In this document: positions 49,234 through 61,177 of the stretch, one piece after another | Numbering within the stretch: position 1 is the stretch's first letter | Layout of the letters: the number at the start of each line of letters is the position of its first letter | From: Erysipelothrix sp. | Lineage (GTDB): Bacteria > Bacillota_I > Bacilli_A > Erysipelotrichales > Erysipelotrichaceae | Direction: 5' to 3' | Assembly (NCBI GenBank): GCA_012727815.1 | Contig: JAAYGI010000005.1 | Span: 1 to 64,000 of the forward strand | DNA: 64,000 nt | Program-made: the position numbers and the translations under genes | Notes under the pieces: model-generated | Databases searched by the model: none | Told to the model about the DNA's origin: nothing | What the model saw: only the letters and a program-made list of their open reading frames with translations

Positions 49234-51027
49234 TTACTTAAATTTAACATCAATAATTGCACGACCGATTCCGTAGAATGGTGTTGTATTAACATCTTTT
49301 AAGTTTGCTCCATATATATCATAGTATTGGTTTGAATATAGTGGAATATTTGGAAGTTGTTCGTTCCAGTAAACTTGGAATTCTAACCAAGTTGCTGAGA
49401 ACTCGTCTTTTTGATTTGGATCTAAGTCACGCATTTTCTCTGTTAATTCATCAAACTTCGGATCATTTGTTTGAGTTGTGTTCATCCATGTTCCGTAGTA
49501 ATCTGAGTGGTATGAGTAGTATGGGTCAAACGCAACTGCGAATGTTGACGCCAGGTTGAATGAGTGGTATTTACGAGCACCTAGTGCTGCTTCTTGTTGT
49601 CCTTCATCGTTATAGAAGTAATCTAACATTACGTTGAAGTCTAAGTGATCTACAACAAGTTCAATTCCACCTTTTTCAAATCTTCCTACTAAGTCTGAAG
49701 AAATTAAATCAGTGATTGGGTTATCTTCTGAACCAGCATGGTTGATTGTAAGTTTATCGCCTTTTTCATTGTAGCGGTATCCTGTACCTGACCATGGTGC
49801 ACCAGCAGAATCAAATTTCCATTCTGTTTGGTCTAATAATTCTTTAGCTTTGTCTGTATCATAAACGTAGTTAATTAATGTTTCTTCAATTTCTTCTTCG
49901 TTTTCTTTATACATCCATTGGCCTTTACCGTATTCACCGTTTACAGTTACACCGTATCCGCCAAGAATTCCATCAACGAATTCATTTCGGTCAATTAAGT
50001 AAGCAAGTGCTTGACGTACTCTATTGTCTTTAACAGGACCAAAGTCGTTGTGGAAACCTAAGTATCCATAACCATTACGTTCGTATGTTGTAAGTCCAGC
50101 TTTACCAGCATCAGCTGCTGCTGAAGCTTTTTCAATTTTTTCACCTTCAACAACACCTGTTACGATGTCAATGTCTCCAGCTAGTACGTAGTCAACATCT
50201 AATTTAGAGTTAACGTTTTTAACTTCTACAGTTTTAACTGAAGGTTTTTTACCTTCGAAGTCACCTTTGTAGTTAGGGTCGATTTCAAGAGTAACCATTC
50301 CTTGTTCATAACTTACGAATGTATACATTCCAGCAGTTACAGTAGGAGCAAATCTTTCTTTTGTAGAAACAAATTCAGCTACTTTTCCAAGATCTGGTGT
50401 GTCGCCACCAAATGTTAATGCTCCTGTACCGTGTTCAATGTCAGCACCTGGTGCCCAAGTATGTAGTGGGTATGGTGATGCAGCTACATATGATACTTCA
50501 AAGAAGTAAGGTAGTGAATCTGCTTTAATTGTCATTGAGAATGTATGGTCATCAATTAATTTAACACCTTCGAAATTTCCGCCGTTTTCAGCATATTCTT
50601 CCCAGCCCACGATGTTACGTGTTCCTGTGTTATCTGCTTTAGCGTCTTTATATTCTTTTGATGATGTGAATAATAATGCAAAGACATAGTCTTTCGCTGT
50701 TATTGGTTCACCATCTGACCACTTAAGGTCTTTGTGTAAGTTGAAAGTATAAGTTTTTGACTTGTCATCATTAACTGTTACTTCTTCTTTCTTAACAACA
50801 GTTTTGTTAAGAACAAATACCCCATCGTCTGTATAGTCGTATGTTGGGTTACCATAGATCATGTCACGCACGATTCTATCGTATGCACTGTTTCCCCATC
50901 CTGCAACAAAGTCACCGTTTAATGGTGGTGTACCGATTGTTAGTTTTCCAGCTGGCGCTTTTGAACCACAAGCAGTTAATGTTGCTAAGACAAGAAGTGC
51001 TACAATTGCTGTAATAAACTTCTTCAT
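49234..51027 (-). CDS. oppA: Oligopeptide ABC transporter substrate-binding lipoprotein OppA
   Basis: Lipobox LATLTAC; SBP_bac_5 features (LHKDLKWSDGEPITAKDYVFAL). Start moved to MKKFITAIVALL. Confidence 0.93.
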   Translation of the reverse strand: MKKFITAIVALLVLATLTACGSKAPAGKLTIGTPPLNGDFVAGWGNSAYDRIVRDMIYGNPTYDYTDDGVFVLNKTVVKKEEVTVNDDKSKTYTFNLHKDLKWSDGEPITAKDYVFALLFTSSKEYKDAKADNTGTRNIVGWEEYAENGGNFEGVKLIDDHTFSMTIKADSLPYFFEVSYVAASPYPLHTWAPGADIEHGTGALTFGGDTPDLGKVAEFVSTKERFAPTVTAGMYTFVSYEQGMVTLEIDPNYKGDFEGKKPSVKTVEVKNVNSKLDVDYVLAGDIDIVTGVVEGEKIEKASAAADAGKAGLTTYERNGYGYLGFHNDFGPVKDNRVRQALAYLIDRNEFVDGILGGYGVTVNGEYGKGQWMYKENEEEIEETLINYVYDTDKAKELLDQTEWKFDSAGAPWSGTGYRYNEKGDKLTINHAGSEDNPITDLISSDLVGRFEKGGIELVVDHLDFNVMLDYFYNDEGQQEAALGARKYHSFNLASTFAVAFDPYYSYHSDYYGTWMNTTQTNDPKFDELTEKMRDLDPNQKDEFSATWLEFQVYWNEQLPNIPLYSNQYYDIYGANLKDVNTTPFYGIGRAIIDVKFK

Positions 51028-51162
51028 ATTTTTTCTCCTTCTTGTAACCACTTTGGCTACTGTGATATTATTATATAAAGTTTGAAACAATAAGTCAACC
51101 AAATTATCATAATATTCAAAGAAAGTTTCAAAAGTTTTCACACATTTCTGAAACAAGTTTCA

Positions 51163-51200
51163 AAAAAAGAAGAAAAAAGAGCATTTCTGCTCTTTTCTTA
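51163..51200 (-). terminator. Terminator downstream of lipoprotein gene
   Basis: Minus strand AAGAAAAGAGCAGAAATGCTCTTTTTTCTTCTTTTTTT. Confidence 0.75.
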
Positions 51201-51230
51201 ACTCTTATATGTTATACTAAAATCTTTTAA

Positions 51231-51899
51231 TTAAGCTTTTGGTGTTGAGAACTCTAGTTTTAGATTACCTGTTTGTTCTACACCATCTAACATACCAACA
51301 AATTCAATGTAAATTACTCCACCTTGTAATACATCTTTTGCATCATAGTCGAATGTAACTTCTGCTGATGAATCATTGATTTCAAGTGCATGTAATTCAT
51401 TTAGTGCTAATATTTCTAATAGCGCTTTTGAATCTTCTACTGTAAATGTTGCTGATGTAACACCATCTTTTTCAACTTCAGTAATTTCACCTTTTGTAAA
51501 TGAAAATGCTGTTCTGAAGTCACCGTATAGTGCTGCTCCAACTTCTGCAATGTAGTCTTCTTTTGATCCTGCAAAGTCTAGACCTTCACCTTTTACAGTG
51601 TATTCGTCGCCTTTAGCTGTGATTTCAACGTCCGTGTAGTTTCCATCAATCTCAACTTTAACTTTTGCGCTTACTGTTTCATCAAGTGTAACATCACCAA
51701 AGTTATCGTATGCATAGCTTACTTTAACTTTATCTACAACACCGCTGAACGCTGTTGAAAGTGTAACTTTTAATGTAACATTTTCTTCCGTTAACATTTT
51801 GATAGCCGCTTCATGACGTGAGTCAGCAGTACCATTTGATTTTGCACTACATGCTACAAGTAACATAAGTACTAATCCACTTAATAATATTTTCTTCAT
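51231..51899 (-). CDS. Lipoprotein of unknown function
   Basis: MKKILLSGLVLMLLVAC lipobox; repetitive short beta-strand pattern. Confidence 0.75.
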   Translation of the reverse strand: MKKILLSGLVLMLLVACSAKSNGTADSRHEAAIKMLTEENVTLKVTLSTAFSGVVDKVKVSYAYDNFGDVTLDETVSAKVKVEIDGNYTDVEITAKGDEYTVKGEGLDFAGSKEDYIAEVGAALYGDFRTAFSFTKGEITEVEKDGVTSATFTVEDSKALLEILALNELHALEINDSSAEVTFDYDAKDVLQGGVIYIEFVGMLDGVEQTGNLKLEFSTPKA

Positions 51900-52097
51900 A
51901 AAAAAAGACCTCCAATTTAAAGTATACCATACCTTAATTGAGAATACACATCAATTTAGAGTTATTCATTTCTTTTTTTCATAATTATTTTCAGTACTAC
52001 ATTTCCAATTTAAAAGACAGATTAACAATGAAAACTAGGCATTATTATCACAAAGTTTTCGATAGATTATGAAAGGTATTCATATAAAAAGCATAAT

Positions 52098-52128
52098 AAA
52101 AGAGGATTCTGAAATAGAATCCTCTTTG
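52098..52128 (-). terminator. lpdA terminator
   Basis: aaaagaggattctgaaatagaatcctcttt. Confidence 0.8.
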
Positions 52129-52147
52129 TTACATTTATTCTTAAATT

Positions 52148-53554
52148 TTAGATATGGATTGGTAATCCTAATGATAATTCAGATGCATCCATAATTGTTT
52201 CTGATAGTGTTGGGTGAGCATGAATTGTTAGTGATAAATCTTCTAACATCATACGCGCTTCAACAGCAAGTGCTAATTCACCAATTAAATCTGATGCTCC
52301 AACTCCTGCAACTTGTCCACCTAGAATTAGACCAGTTTCCTTGTCTGTTACTAAACGTACAAATCCTTCAGTTTGATTTAATGATAAAGCTCTACCGTTT
52401 GCTCCGAATGGGAACTTAGATACTTTAATGCTTAGTCCTAAATCTCTTGCTTCTTTTTCTGTATAACCAACTGTTGCTAGTTCTGGATCTGTAAAACATA
52501 CAGCTGGAATTGCAACATAGTCAATCTCTACATTTTTACCAGCGATTGCTTCAGCAGCAATTTTTGCTTCATATGAAGCTTTATGTGCTAAAGGAGGTCC
52601 TGGTACGATATCACCGATTGCAAAAATGTTCTTTGTAGATGTACGGCCTTGTTTATCAACTTCAACAATACCTCTATCTGTCATTTTTACACCCGCTGCT
52701 TCAAGTCCTAGATCATCAGTGTTTGGGCGGCGTCCAACTGTTACCAGTACGTAGTCAGCTTCAACAACTTCTGATTTTCCATCAACTTCGTAAGTTACTT
52801 TAACGCCATCTGCAGTTTCTTCTGCTGATTTTGCCATAGCACTTGTTACGATGTTAACGTTTTTAGATTTGAAGTTATCTTCAACAAGTTTAATCATATC
52901 TTTATCAAAAGCACTTAATATTGAAGGTAGACCTTCTAATATTGTAACTTCTGTACCTAAGTTAGCGTAAACGCCTGCTAATTCACTACCGATGTACCCG
53001 CCACCAATAACAACTAGTTTCTTAGGAATTTCTTTTAGGTTTAATGCTCCAGTTGAATCTAGAACACGTCCCGCAAATTTAAATCCAGGAATCTCGATTG
53101 GACGTGATCCTGTTGCTACAATAGCATTTTTAAATGTGTATGATTGTGCGTCATCACCATTGATAACACGTAATTGGTTTGTATCATTGAAGAATGCTTC
53201 TCCCATGATAACTTCTACTTTATTTTTCTTAAGTAGCATTCCAACACCTTGAGTTAAAGTTTTTACAACTTGTGTATCTTTCCACTCTTGTGTTTTCTTG
53301 AAATCAATTGCAACACCATCAGTAATGATACCAAATGATGCTGAATTTTTTGCTTCTTGGTAACGGTGACCTGCGTTAATTAATGCCTTTGAAGGAATAC
53401 AACCAACGTTAAGACAAACACCACCAATAAATTCTCTTTCAACAATTGCTACTTTTTGACCCATTTGTGCTGCTCGAATTGCCGCTACATATCCTCCTGG
53501 ACCTGAACCAATAACAATTGTATCTAATTCTAATGATAAATCTCCTACAACCAT
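52148..53554 (-). CDS. lpdA: Dihydrolipoyl dehydrogenase
   Basis: [43 protein letters not shown]-terminal HAHPTLSE. Confidence 0.97.
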   Translation of the reverse strand: MVVGDLSLELDTIVIGSGPGGYVAAIRAAQMGQKVAIVEREFIGGVCLNVGCIPSKALINAGHRYQEAKNSASFGIITDGVAIDFKKTQEWKDTQVVKTLTQGVGMLLKKNKVEVIMGEAFFNDTNQLRVINGDDAQSYTFKNAIVATGSRPIEIPGFKFAGRVLDSTGALNLKEIPKKLVVIGGGYIGSELAGVYANLGTEVTILEGLPSILSAFDKDMIKLVEDNFKSKNVNIVTSAMAKSAEETADGVKVTYEVDGKSEVVEADYVLVTVGRRPNTDDLGLEAAGVKMTDRGIVEVDKQGRTSTKNIFAIGDIVPGPPLAHKASYEAKIAAEAIAGKNVEIDYVAIPAVCFTDPELATVGYTEKEARDLGLSIKVSKFPFGANGRALSLNQTEGFVRLVTDKETGLILGGQVAGVGASDLIGELALAVEARMMLEDLSLTIHAHPTLSETIMDASELSLGLPIHI

Positions 53555-53555
53555 T

Positions 53556-55157
53556 CTATACCTCCATCAGTAATATTTCTGGATCGTTTAATAAACGTTT
53601 TAATTCGTTCATTGCAAGTTGTGCTGTCATACCGTCGATAATACGGTGATCAAAACTCAATGAAAGTGACATCATGCTACCAATTCCGATAGTACCATCT
53701 TCTAATACGATTGGCTTTTTATCAATACGGCCAATTCCGAAGATTGCTACTTCAGGGTAGTTAATGATTGGTGTGAACCATTGTCCACGAGCTGAACCGA
53801 TGTTTGAAATAGTAATTGTACCATCTCTCATATCTGGTCCTTTTAATTTTCCATCATTTGCTTGTGTTGCAAGTGAAACAATTTCATTTGCAATCGCAAA
53901 GATTCCTTTTGTATCTGCATTTTTGATATTTGGAACATATAGACCGTGAGGTGTATCTGCTGCAATACCAATGTTATAGAAGTTTTTGTATACAATTTCT
54001 TGAGTTGCATCATCAACACTTGCATTTAATACAGGGTATTTTTTAACTACTGCTGTAACTGCTTTTACGATATAAGCTAAGAATGTTAGTTTAATATCTT
54101 TTTCTGCTGCTACATCTTTAAAGCGTGAGCGGTGTGCCATTAATTTTGAAACTTCGATTTCATCAAATAATGTAACGTGTGGTGCTTTAGCTTTTGAGTT
54201 AACCATTGCATTAGCAATTGCTTTACGAGTCATACTCATAGGTTCACGTGTAGTTTCACCTTTTACAACAACTGGTGCTGCTGTTGCTGCTGGAGCTGCT
54301 GTTGCTGCAACTGGTGCTGCTGTTTGAGTTACTACTGTTTCTTGTGCAACTGGTGCTGCTGTTGGTGCTGATAAGAATGCATCAACATCTGAAAGAAGAA
54401 CATGTCCTCTTCTACCGCTTGCTACAACTTGTGTAAGATCTACTCCGTTGTCACGTGCGTATTGACGTACACTTGGTAATGCAAGAACGCGTCCTGCAAT
54501 TGAGTTATCAGCAAATACTGCGCCAGAAACTTGTGCTTGTGGTGCTGTAGGTGCTGCTACAACTGCTGCTGCCGCTTGAGCCGGAGCTGAAGCTGAACCT
54601 GCTGTTGCAATTTCAACAAGTGCATCTCCAACATTGGCAACTACGCCATCTCCAACAATAATCTTAGAGATAACACCAGCTATTGGTGATGGAACTTCTT
54701 GTACCATTTTATCATTTTGGATTTCAACTAATGGTGCATCTTCTACAATTGTGTCGCCTTCTTTGACTAACCATTGTACGATTTCACCTTCTAGAATTCC
54801 CTCACCTAAGTCAGGTAAGTTGAATGTAAATGTGTTTGATGATGCTGCCGCTGCAACTGGTGCTGCAGGTGCTGCTGCTTGAGCTAGAGCTGAAGCTGGT
54901 TGTGCTACTGCTGCACTTCCATCACCGTTAAATTCAACAAGGTCATCACCAACGTTGGCAACTTCACCTTCTTGGAACATAATTTTTGTTACTTTACCAC
55001 TTATTGGAGAAGGTACTTCTTGTACCATTTTATCGTTTTGGATTTCTAATAAAGGAGCATCAGCTTCAACTGTGTCGCCCTCTTTAACGAACCATTGTAC
55101 GATTTCACCCTCAACAATACCTTCACCAAGGTCTGGCATTTTAAAAATAAATGACAT
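53556..55157 (-). CDS. pdhC: Pyruvate dehydrogenase E2 with two lipoyl domains
   Basis: Two lipoyl domains with [14 protein letters not shown], Ala/Pro linkers, E3-binding domain, catalytic core [12 protein letters not shown]. Confidence 0.97.
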   Translation of the reverse strand: MSFIFKMPDLGEGIVEGEIVQWFVKEGDTVEADAPLLEIQNDKMVQEVPSPISGKVTKIMFQEGEVANVGDDLVEFNGDGSAAVAQPASALAQAAAPAAPVAAAASSNTFTFNLPDLGEGILEGEIVQWLVKEGDTIVEDAPLVEIQNDKMVQEVPSPIAGVISKIIVGDGVVANVGDALVEIATAGSASAPAQAAAAVVAAPTAPQAQVSGAVFADNSIAGRVLALPSVRQYARDNGVDLTQVVASGRRGHVLLSDVDAFLSAPTAAPVAQETVVTQTAAPVAATAAPAATAAPVVVKGETTREPMSMTRKAIANAMVNSKAKAPHVTLFDEIEVSKLMAHRSRFKDVAAEKDIKLTFLAYIVKAVTAVVKKYPVLNASVDDATQEIVYKNFYNIGIAADTPHGLYVPNIKNADTKGIFAIANEIVSLATQANDGKLKGPDMRDGTITISNIGSARGQWFTPIINYPEVAIFGIGRIDKKPIVLEDGTIGIGSMMSLSLSFDHRIIDGMTAQLAMNELKRLLNDPEILLMEV

Positions 55158-55165
55158 ATTTCCTC

Positions 55166-56145
55166 CTAGTCAAAGTTCATTAATTCTTGAACTTTGTTAA
55201 TGATATCTTCTTCATTTGGTAGCCAATCGTTTTCAGCCATACCAAATGGATATACTGTATCAGGTGATGCTACACGACCAATAGGTGCTTTAAGGTTAAG
55301 AATTGCACGTTCTGCAATCTCAGCCATAACAGTTGCTCCAACACCAGCTTGGCGTTGTGCTTCTTGTACTACAACTAAACGACCTGTTTTTTCAACTGAT
55401 TTTACAATTGTATCAACATCAATTGGTGATACTGTACGTAAATCAATAACTTCAACTGAAACACCTTGTGCAAGTAATGTTTCTGCTGCTTTTAATGATT
55501 CACGAACCATGTATCCGTAAGTTACGATTGTAACATCGTGACCTTCGTTTGCAATTGCTGCTTGATCTAATGGTAATGTATAGTATCCTTCAGGAACTTC
55601 TTGTCTAAATGATCTATATAATTTCATGTGTTCTAAGAATACAACTGGGTCATTACTTTCGATTGATGAAAGTAGTAATCCTTTTGCATCGTATGGGTTA
55701 CTTGGAATAACAACACGGATACCAGGTGATTGAGCAATTAGCCCCTCTAAACTGTCCGCATGTAATTCAGGAGTATGTACTCCGCCACCAAATGGTGATC
55801 TAATTGTGATTGGCATTTCACGTTTTCCACCTAAACGGAAACGAGTACGTGCCATTTGTGTAACAACTGAGTCCATAACTTCGAATACGAATCCGAAGAA
55901 TTGTACTTCAGGAATTGGACGGTATTTTTCTAAAGCAAGACCGATTGCTAAACCACCGATTCCAGATTCAGCTAAAGGTGTATCGAATACACGCTCTTCG
56001 CCATATTTTTCTTGAAGACCTTCTGTAGCACGGAAAACTCCTCCGTTAACTCCAACGTCCTCTCCAAAAATCATTGTATTTTCATCACGTTCTAAAGCGA
56101 CATCAAGTGCATCTGTTATGGCTTGAACCATTGTTAAATTTGCCA

Positions 56146-56146
<1 letters not shown>
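55166..56146 (-). CDS. pdhB: Pyruvate dehydrogenase E1 beta subunit
   Basis: [48 protein letters not shown]. Confidence 0.97.
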
Positions 56147-57309
<1,163 letters not shown>

Positions 57310-57374
57310 TCATTTCACGATTAAGCATTCAATCAAAATACTCAAATTTGTGAAATTCTTAAGCTTGTTCACAA

Positions 57375-58361
57375 CTAGTGAAATATTACACTTAACAACT
57401 CTTCTTTGGTAATGCTACCAAAGTATATACTTAGATCATGTTTAGATAAGATTTCATCAACTGCCTTCTTATCAAATCTCACACCTATTAGCTGTGATTC
57501 TAATTCACTTACATCACTTAAACCTAGGTAATCACCCATAAATCTAATAGATACAAACTTACCTTCTTCAACATCTGCCAAGACTTCAACACGTCCTCCA
57601 GCAAATCTATTTCCATTCTTTAAATTGAATTTAGGAGATGCTCCATATACCCAATCCCATGTTGAGAATTTATTTTTAGCTTCTTGTTCAATCTTCTTAA
57701 TATCTTCATCACTCAAAATAATTTCTTCATCTTGACCTTTATTAGATAGAAAGTATTGCAACTCATCCCAGAAATCTTTTAATGTTGTCCCTTGTGGTAA
57801 ATGTTCTTTAATCGTAGTAACACGACTCCTAACAGATTTAACCCCTTTAGAAACAATTTTTGATGGGTCAACATTTAATGATTGCACCATATCTTCAATG
57901 TTAACATCAAAGATTAATGTACCATGGTGCATTAATTTTCCATTAGCCATACGTTGTGCGTTACCTGATATCTTTAATCCATCAATTAAGATATCATTTC
58001 TTCCACTTGCCTGTGCATCAACACCCATTGATTTTAAAGCGTCAATAATTGGTTGAACATATTTTTTATAATTCACTGTCTTTGGATCATCAACACTAAT
58101 AACAAATGTAAAGTTTAGATTTCCAAAATCATGGTATACTGCGCCTCCACCTGACACACGTCTTGCAACATGGATTTTGTTATCATCTATAAATTTTTTA
58201 TTGACCTCTTCTGCTGCATTTTGGTTATTACCAATAATTACTGAGGGTTCATTTTGCCATAGAAAGAAAAAATCCTCCTCTACATCAATATGTCTCATTG
58301 CATACTCATCAAGTGCTAAGTTAAAAAACGGGTTGGTACTTGAATTTTTAATAAATCTCAT
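57375..58361 (-). CDS. lplA: Lipoate-protein ligase
   Basis: FLWQNEPSVIIGNNQNAAEEVN, ARRVSGGGAVYHDFGNLNFTF, KISGNAQR. Confidence 0.96.
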   Translation of the reverse strand: MRFIKNSSTNPFFNLALDEYAMRHIDVEEDFFFLWQNEPSVIIGNNQNAAEEVNKKFIDDNKIHVARRVSGGGAVYHDFGNLNFTFVISVDDPKTVNYKKYVQPIIDALKSMGVDAQASGRNDILIDGLKISGNAQRMANGKLMHHGTLIFDVNIEDMVQSLNVDPSKIVSKGVKSVRSRVTTIKEHLPQGTTLKDFWDELQYFLSNKGQDEEIILSDEDIKKIEQEAKNKFSTWDWVYGASPKFNLKNGNRFAGGRVEVLADVEEGKFVSIRFMGDYLGLSDVSELESQLIGVRFDKKAVDEILSKHDLSIYFGSITKEELLSVIFH

Positions 58362-58445
58362 CTTCTTATCTCCTTTATCATTAGTATCATTTTATGTATA
58401 ATAGAAGGTGAATTCAATACATATGAATAGAAAAGAGGACATATC

Positions 58446-58853
58446 ATGAATATTGATTTACAAACACCTTCACTTGTATTTTCAGCAACATCTCTTTTGA
58501 TGTTAGCTTATACAAATAGATTCTTAACCATTGCTGGTTTAACACGTGACCTAATCAATACACATCATACAACTAAGGATGGTGTTATATTAAATCAGAT
58601 CAGTAATTTACAAATAAGAATGGACTTAATTCGTAAGATGCAACTCTTTGGCGCATTCTCTTTTACTGCAGCCATTGCATCAATGTTATTACAAATGTTT
58701 AGTATCATTCCAATTAGCATTGCTGCTTGGGTATTTATTGCAAGTTTGATCTTCTTGTTAATCTCATTACTATACTTAGTAAAAGAGTTACAACTTTCAA
58801 ACGATGCTCTAACTTACCAGCTTAAAACACTAAAAGAAGAGAAAACCAATTAG
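58446..58853 (+). CDS. DUF2721-like membrane protein
   Basis: Hydrophobic segments with FSATSLLMLAYTNRFLTIAGLTRDLI...QISNLQIRMDLIRKMQLFGAFSF. Confidence 0.75.
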   Translation: MNIDLQTPSLVFSATSLLMLAYTNRFLTIAGLTRDLINTHHTTKDGVILNQISNLQIRMDLIRKMQLFGAFSFTAAIASMLLQMFSIIPISIAAWVFIASLIFLLISLLYLVKELQLSNDALTYQLKTLKEEKTN

Positions 58854-58871
58854 TCTTCCCTTCAATAAGTT

Positions 58872-59225
58872 TTAGTGCATCGGTCTATTTTCATCCGTTG
58901 CACGTTCGATAAATTCTTCTAATGCTTCAATAATGACATGGTATTGATCCATCTCGATATTAGCATTGAAGTTGAATATAAAGTATTCCAATAAAGGATC
59001 TGAATTTTTCTGTACTAAAGATGACCTAAAGGCCTCTAAGAACAAAATCATTTCATCTCCAAAATCTAAGCCACTTGTTCCCTTAATTTCTCTAATTAAG
59101 GCATCATAACTATCCTCTATTTCATAGATACTGATAGGACGAAAGAATGGCAAGATTAATTGTGGACCTGCTAAACCATGCTTTTGGTTTACCATGATAA
59201 TACTTTGTGTATTACTTTTAGACAT
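58872..59225 (-). CDS. Small uncharacterised protein
   Basis: Complete ORF with upstream AAAGGATGATG; divergent from pepP-like gene. Confidence 0.65.
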   Translation of the reverse strand: MSKSNTQSIIMVNQKHGLAGPQLILPFFRPISIYEIEDSYDALIREIKGTSGLDFGDEMILFLEAFRSSLVQKNSDPLLEYFIFNFNANIEMDQYHVIIEALEEFIERATDENRPMH

Positions 59226-59234
59226 ATACATCAT

Positions 59235-59266
59235 CCTTTCATGTACATATATTATATCATGAAAGG
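59235..59266. promoter_or_regulatory. Inverted repeat overlapping a divergent promoter region
   Basis: CCTTTCATG-N14-CATGAAAGG, perfect 9-bp arms; minus-strand TATAAT within. Confidence 0.5.
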
Positions 59267-59300
59267 CTTAAACTTCCATTATAATGATAAGGAGACACAT

Positions 59301-60344
59301 ATGGAGACATTAGATAAATTACAAAAGAGTATCGGTAATAAAACTTTACTCATATCAAATCCTACAACTATATCTTATCTAATCGGATATAAAGTAGATC
59401 CAGGTAAAAGATTGATCTTGTTAATCATAGAAGATGGTAAAAAACCACTCCTAGTATTAAACAACTTATTTCCAAAACCTTCAAATATCGTGATACATTC
59501 ATATAATGATGGTGAAGACATCATTGGACAAATTAATACACTACTTCCAAAAGGTGATATCTATGTTGAGGGAGATTTCGAAAGTCGATATCTCATTCCT
59601 TTATTAGATAAGAATCGTAACTTTATTGATGGATCACACTTCATCGAAAGACAAAGACAAATTAAAGATTCTAAAGAACTTGAGTTGATGAAGATCGCAT
59701 CTGAACATAATGATAGAATTATGTCTGAACTGATTCCTTACTTTAAAGAAGGCATTAGCGAAATTGAACTTGCTAAAATTATCACTGAAAAGCAAAGCAC
59801 ATCACCTTTAAGTGGTATCAGTTTTGAACCCATCTCAGTATTTACTCAAAACATTGCAGACCCACATGCAATACCTAGCACACGTAAACTTCAAAAGGGT
59901 GATGTTATCTTGATTGATATGGGCGGTATCTATAATAACTACATGTCTGATATGACACGTGCCTTCTTCTTTGGTAGAAATGAAAGCTTAGAGAAAATAT
60001 ATGATATCGTACTTGAAGCAAATCTTGCTGCAATTGATGCTATAGAAATTGGTAAACCGATTGGTCTTGTTGATAAAGCAGCACGTGATGTAATCATCAA
60101 ACATGGCTATGGTGAGTATTTCACCCATCGAACAGGACATGGTATTGGTCTAGATACACATGAAGAACCCTATGTGTTTGAACAAAATCAAACCCTTATA
60201 GAAAATGGCATGTGTTTCTCAATTGAGCCTGGCATCTACATAGAGGGTGTTGGTGGTATTAGAATTGAAGATCTAGTTTGCATCGAAAACGATAAGGTAA
60301 CCATATTAAATAAATATCCAAAAGATAAAACATTCATATCATAA
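59301..60344 (+). CDS. Xaa-Pro aminopeptidase (M24)
   Basis: IDMGGIYNNYMSDMTRAFFFG, HRTGHGIGLDTHEEPY, FSIEPGIYI, GGIRIEDLV; RBS AAGGAG. Confidence 0.95.
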   Translation: METLDKLQKSIGNKTLLISNPTTISYLIGYKVDPGKRLILLIIEDGKKPLLVLNNLFPKPSNIVIHSYNDGEDIIGQINTLLPKGDIYVEGDFESRYLIPLLDKNRNFIDGSHFIERQRQIKDSKELELMKIASEHNDRIMSELIPYFKEGISEIELAKIITEKQSTSPLSGISFEPISVFTQNIADPHAIPSTRKLQKGDVILIDMGGIYNNYMSDMTRAFFFGRNESLEKIYDIVLEANLAAIDAIEIGKPIGLVDKAARDVIIKHGYGEYFTHRTGHGIGLDTHEEPYVFEQNQTLIENGMCFSIEPGIYIEGVGGIRIEDLVCIENDKVTILNKYPKDKTFIS

Positions 60345-60348
60345 ATAA

Positions 60349-60395
60349 AAAAGCAGGAGGTGCGAATTTTAAATTCACGCCTCCTGCTTTTATTT
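60349..60395. terminator. Bidirectional terminator
   Basis: aaaagcaggaggtgcgaa-ttttaaa-ttcacgcctcctgctttt. Confidence 0.88.
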
Positions 60396-60601
60396 TAAAC
60401 AAGTGTACTTTTTTCAGGTAGTAATACCCAAAGGATGATATACACTAGTAAACCTGTACCATAAATAAGAATAAGTGCTGCCAATATGATTCTGATGATT
60501 GTTACATCTATCTTAAAATATTCAGAAAGACCTGCGCACACCCCACCTAGAATTGCTTCACTTTTATCTCTATACAGTTTTTTATTACTGTGATAAGCCA
60601 T
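60395..60601 (-). CDS. PspC-domain protein
   Basis: KLYRDKSEAILGGVCAGLSEYFKIDVTIIRIILAALILIYGTGLLVYIILWVLLP. Confidence 0.92.
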   Translation of the reverse strand: MAYHSNKKLYRDKSEAILGGVCAGLSEYFKIDVTIIRIILAALILIYGTGLLVYIILWVLLPEKSTLV

Positions 60602-60632
60602 ATTATGCCTCCTTATCTTTTTATGTGTTTTT

Positions 60633-61109
60633 TTATACTCTTTTAATTGATTCAATAACAATGTCTTCAAGTGGTTTATCTGAGTGGTCACGTGTTGCTG
60701 ATACGATCATATCTGCAATTTCGATTCCTTCAACGATATTACCAAAGCTAGCATAGTCATTGTCTAAGTGTGGAGCATCTGCAACCATTACAAAGAATTG
60801 ACTTCCAGCACTGTTTGGCATCATTGAACGTGCCATTGATAATACACCACGTGTATGTTTTAGAGGGTTGTTAAATCCGTTACTTGCGAACTCTCCAAAT
60901 ATTTGATGACCTGGGCCACCTGTTCCTGTACCTTGTGGACAACCACCTTGGATCATAAATCCAGGAATAACTCTATGGAAAATTAATCCATCATAAAATT
61001 TATCGTCTACTAACTTTAAAAAATTCTCTACTGTTATTGGTGCTGCTGTTTCATCTAACTCAGCAATCATTACACCTAAATCTTTAATCTTAATTTCTAC
61101 TTTTGTCAT
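60633..61109 (-). CDS. Cyclophilin-type peptidyl-prolyl cis-trans isomerase
   Basis: FHRVIPGFMIQGGCPQGTGTGGPGHQIFGEF, GVLSMARSMMPNSAGSQFFVM. Confidence 0.95.
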   Translation of the reverse strand: MTKVEIKIKDLGVMIAELDETAAPITVENFLKLVDDKFYDGLIFHRVIPGFMIQGGCPQGTGTGGPGHQIFGEFASNGFNNPLKHTRGVLSMARSMMPNSAGSQFFVMVADAPHLDNDYASFGNIVEGIEIADMIVSATRDHSDKPLEDIVIESIKRV

Positions 61110-61177
61110 TTTTATCTCCTTATATTTCATAACTTCAATATGAATTATATCATATCTTAATCAAAATAAATATTGAA

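Noticed and set aside
53843-54025. 60-aa minus ORF inside pdhC
   Set aside because: Out-of-frame ORF within the pdhC coding region; no independent support.
53556-55157. Duplicated lipoyl domains as a novel architecture
   Set aside because: Multiple lipoyl domains in E2 subunits are well known; considered ordinary.
54634-55200. Two similar plus-strand ORFs (54634..54882 and 54955..55200) that look like a duplicated gene
   Set aside because: They are antisense to the two homologous lipoyl domains of pdhC; the similarity is a by-product of the domain duplication.
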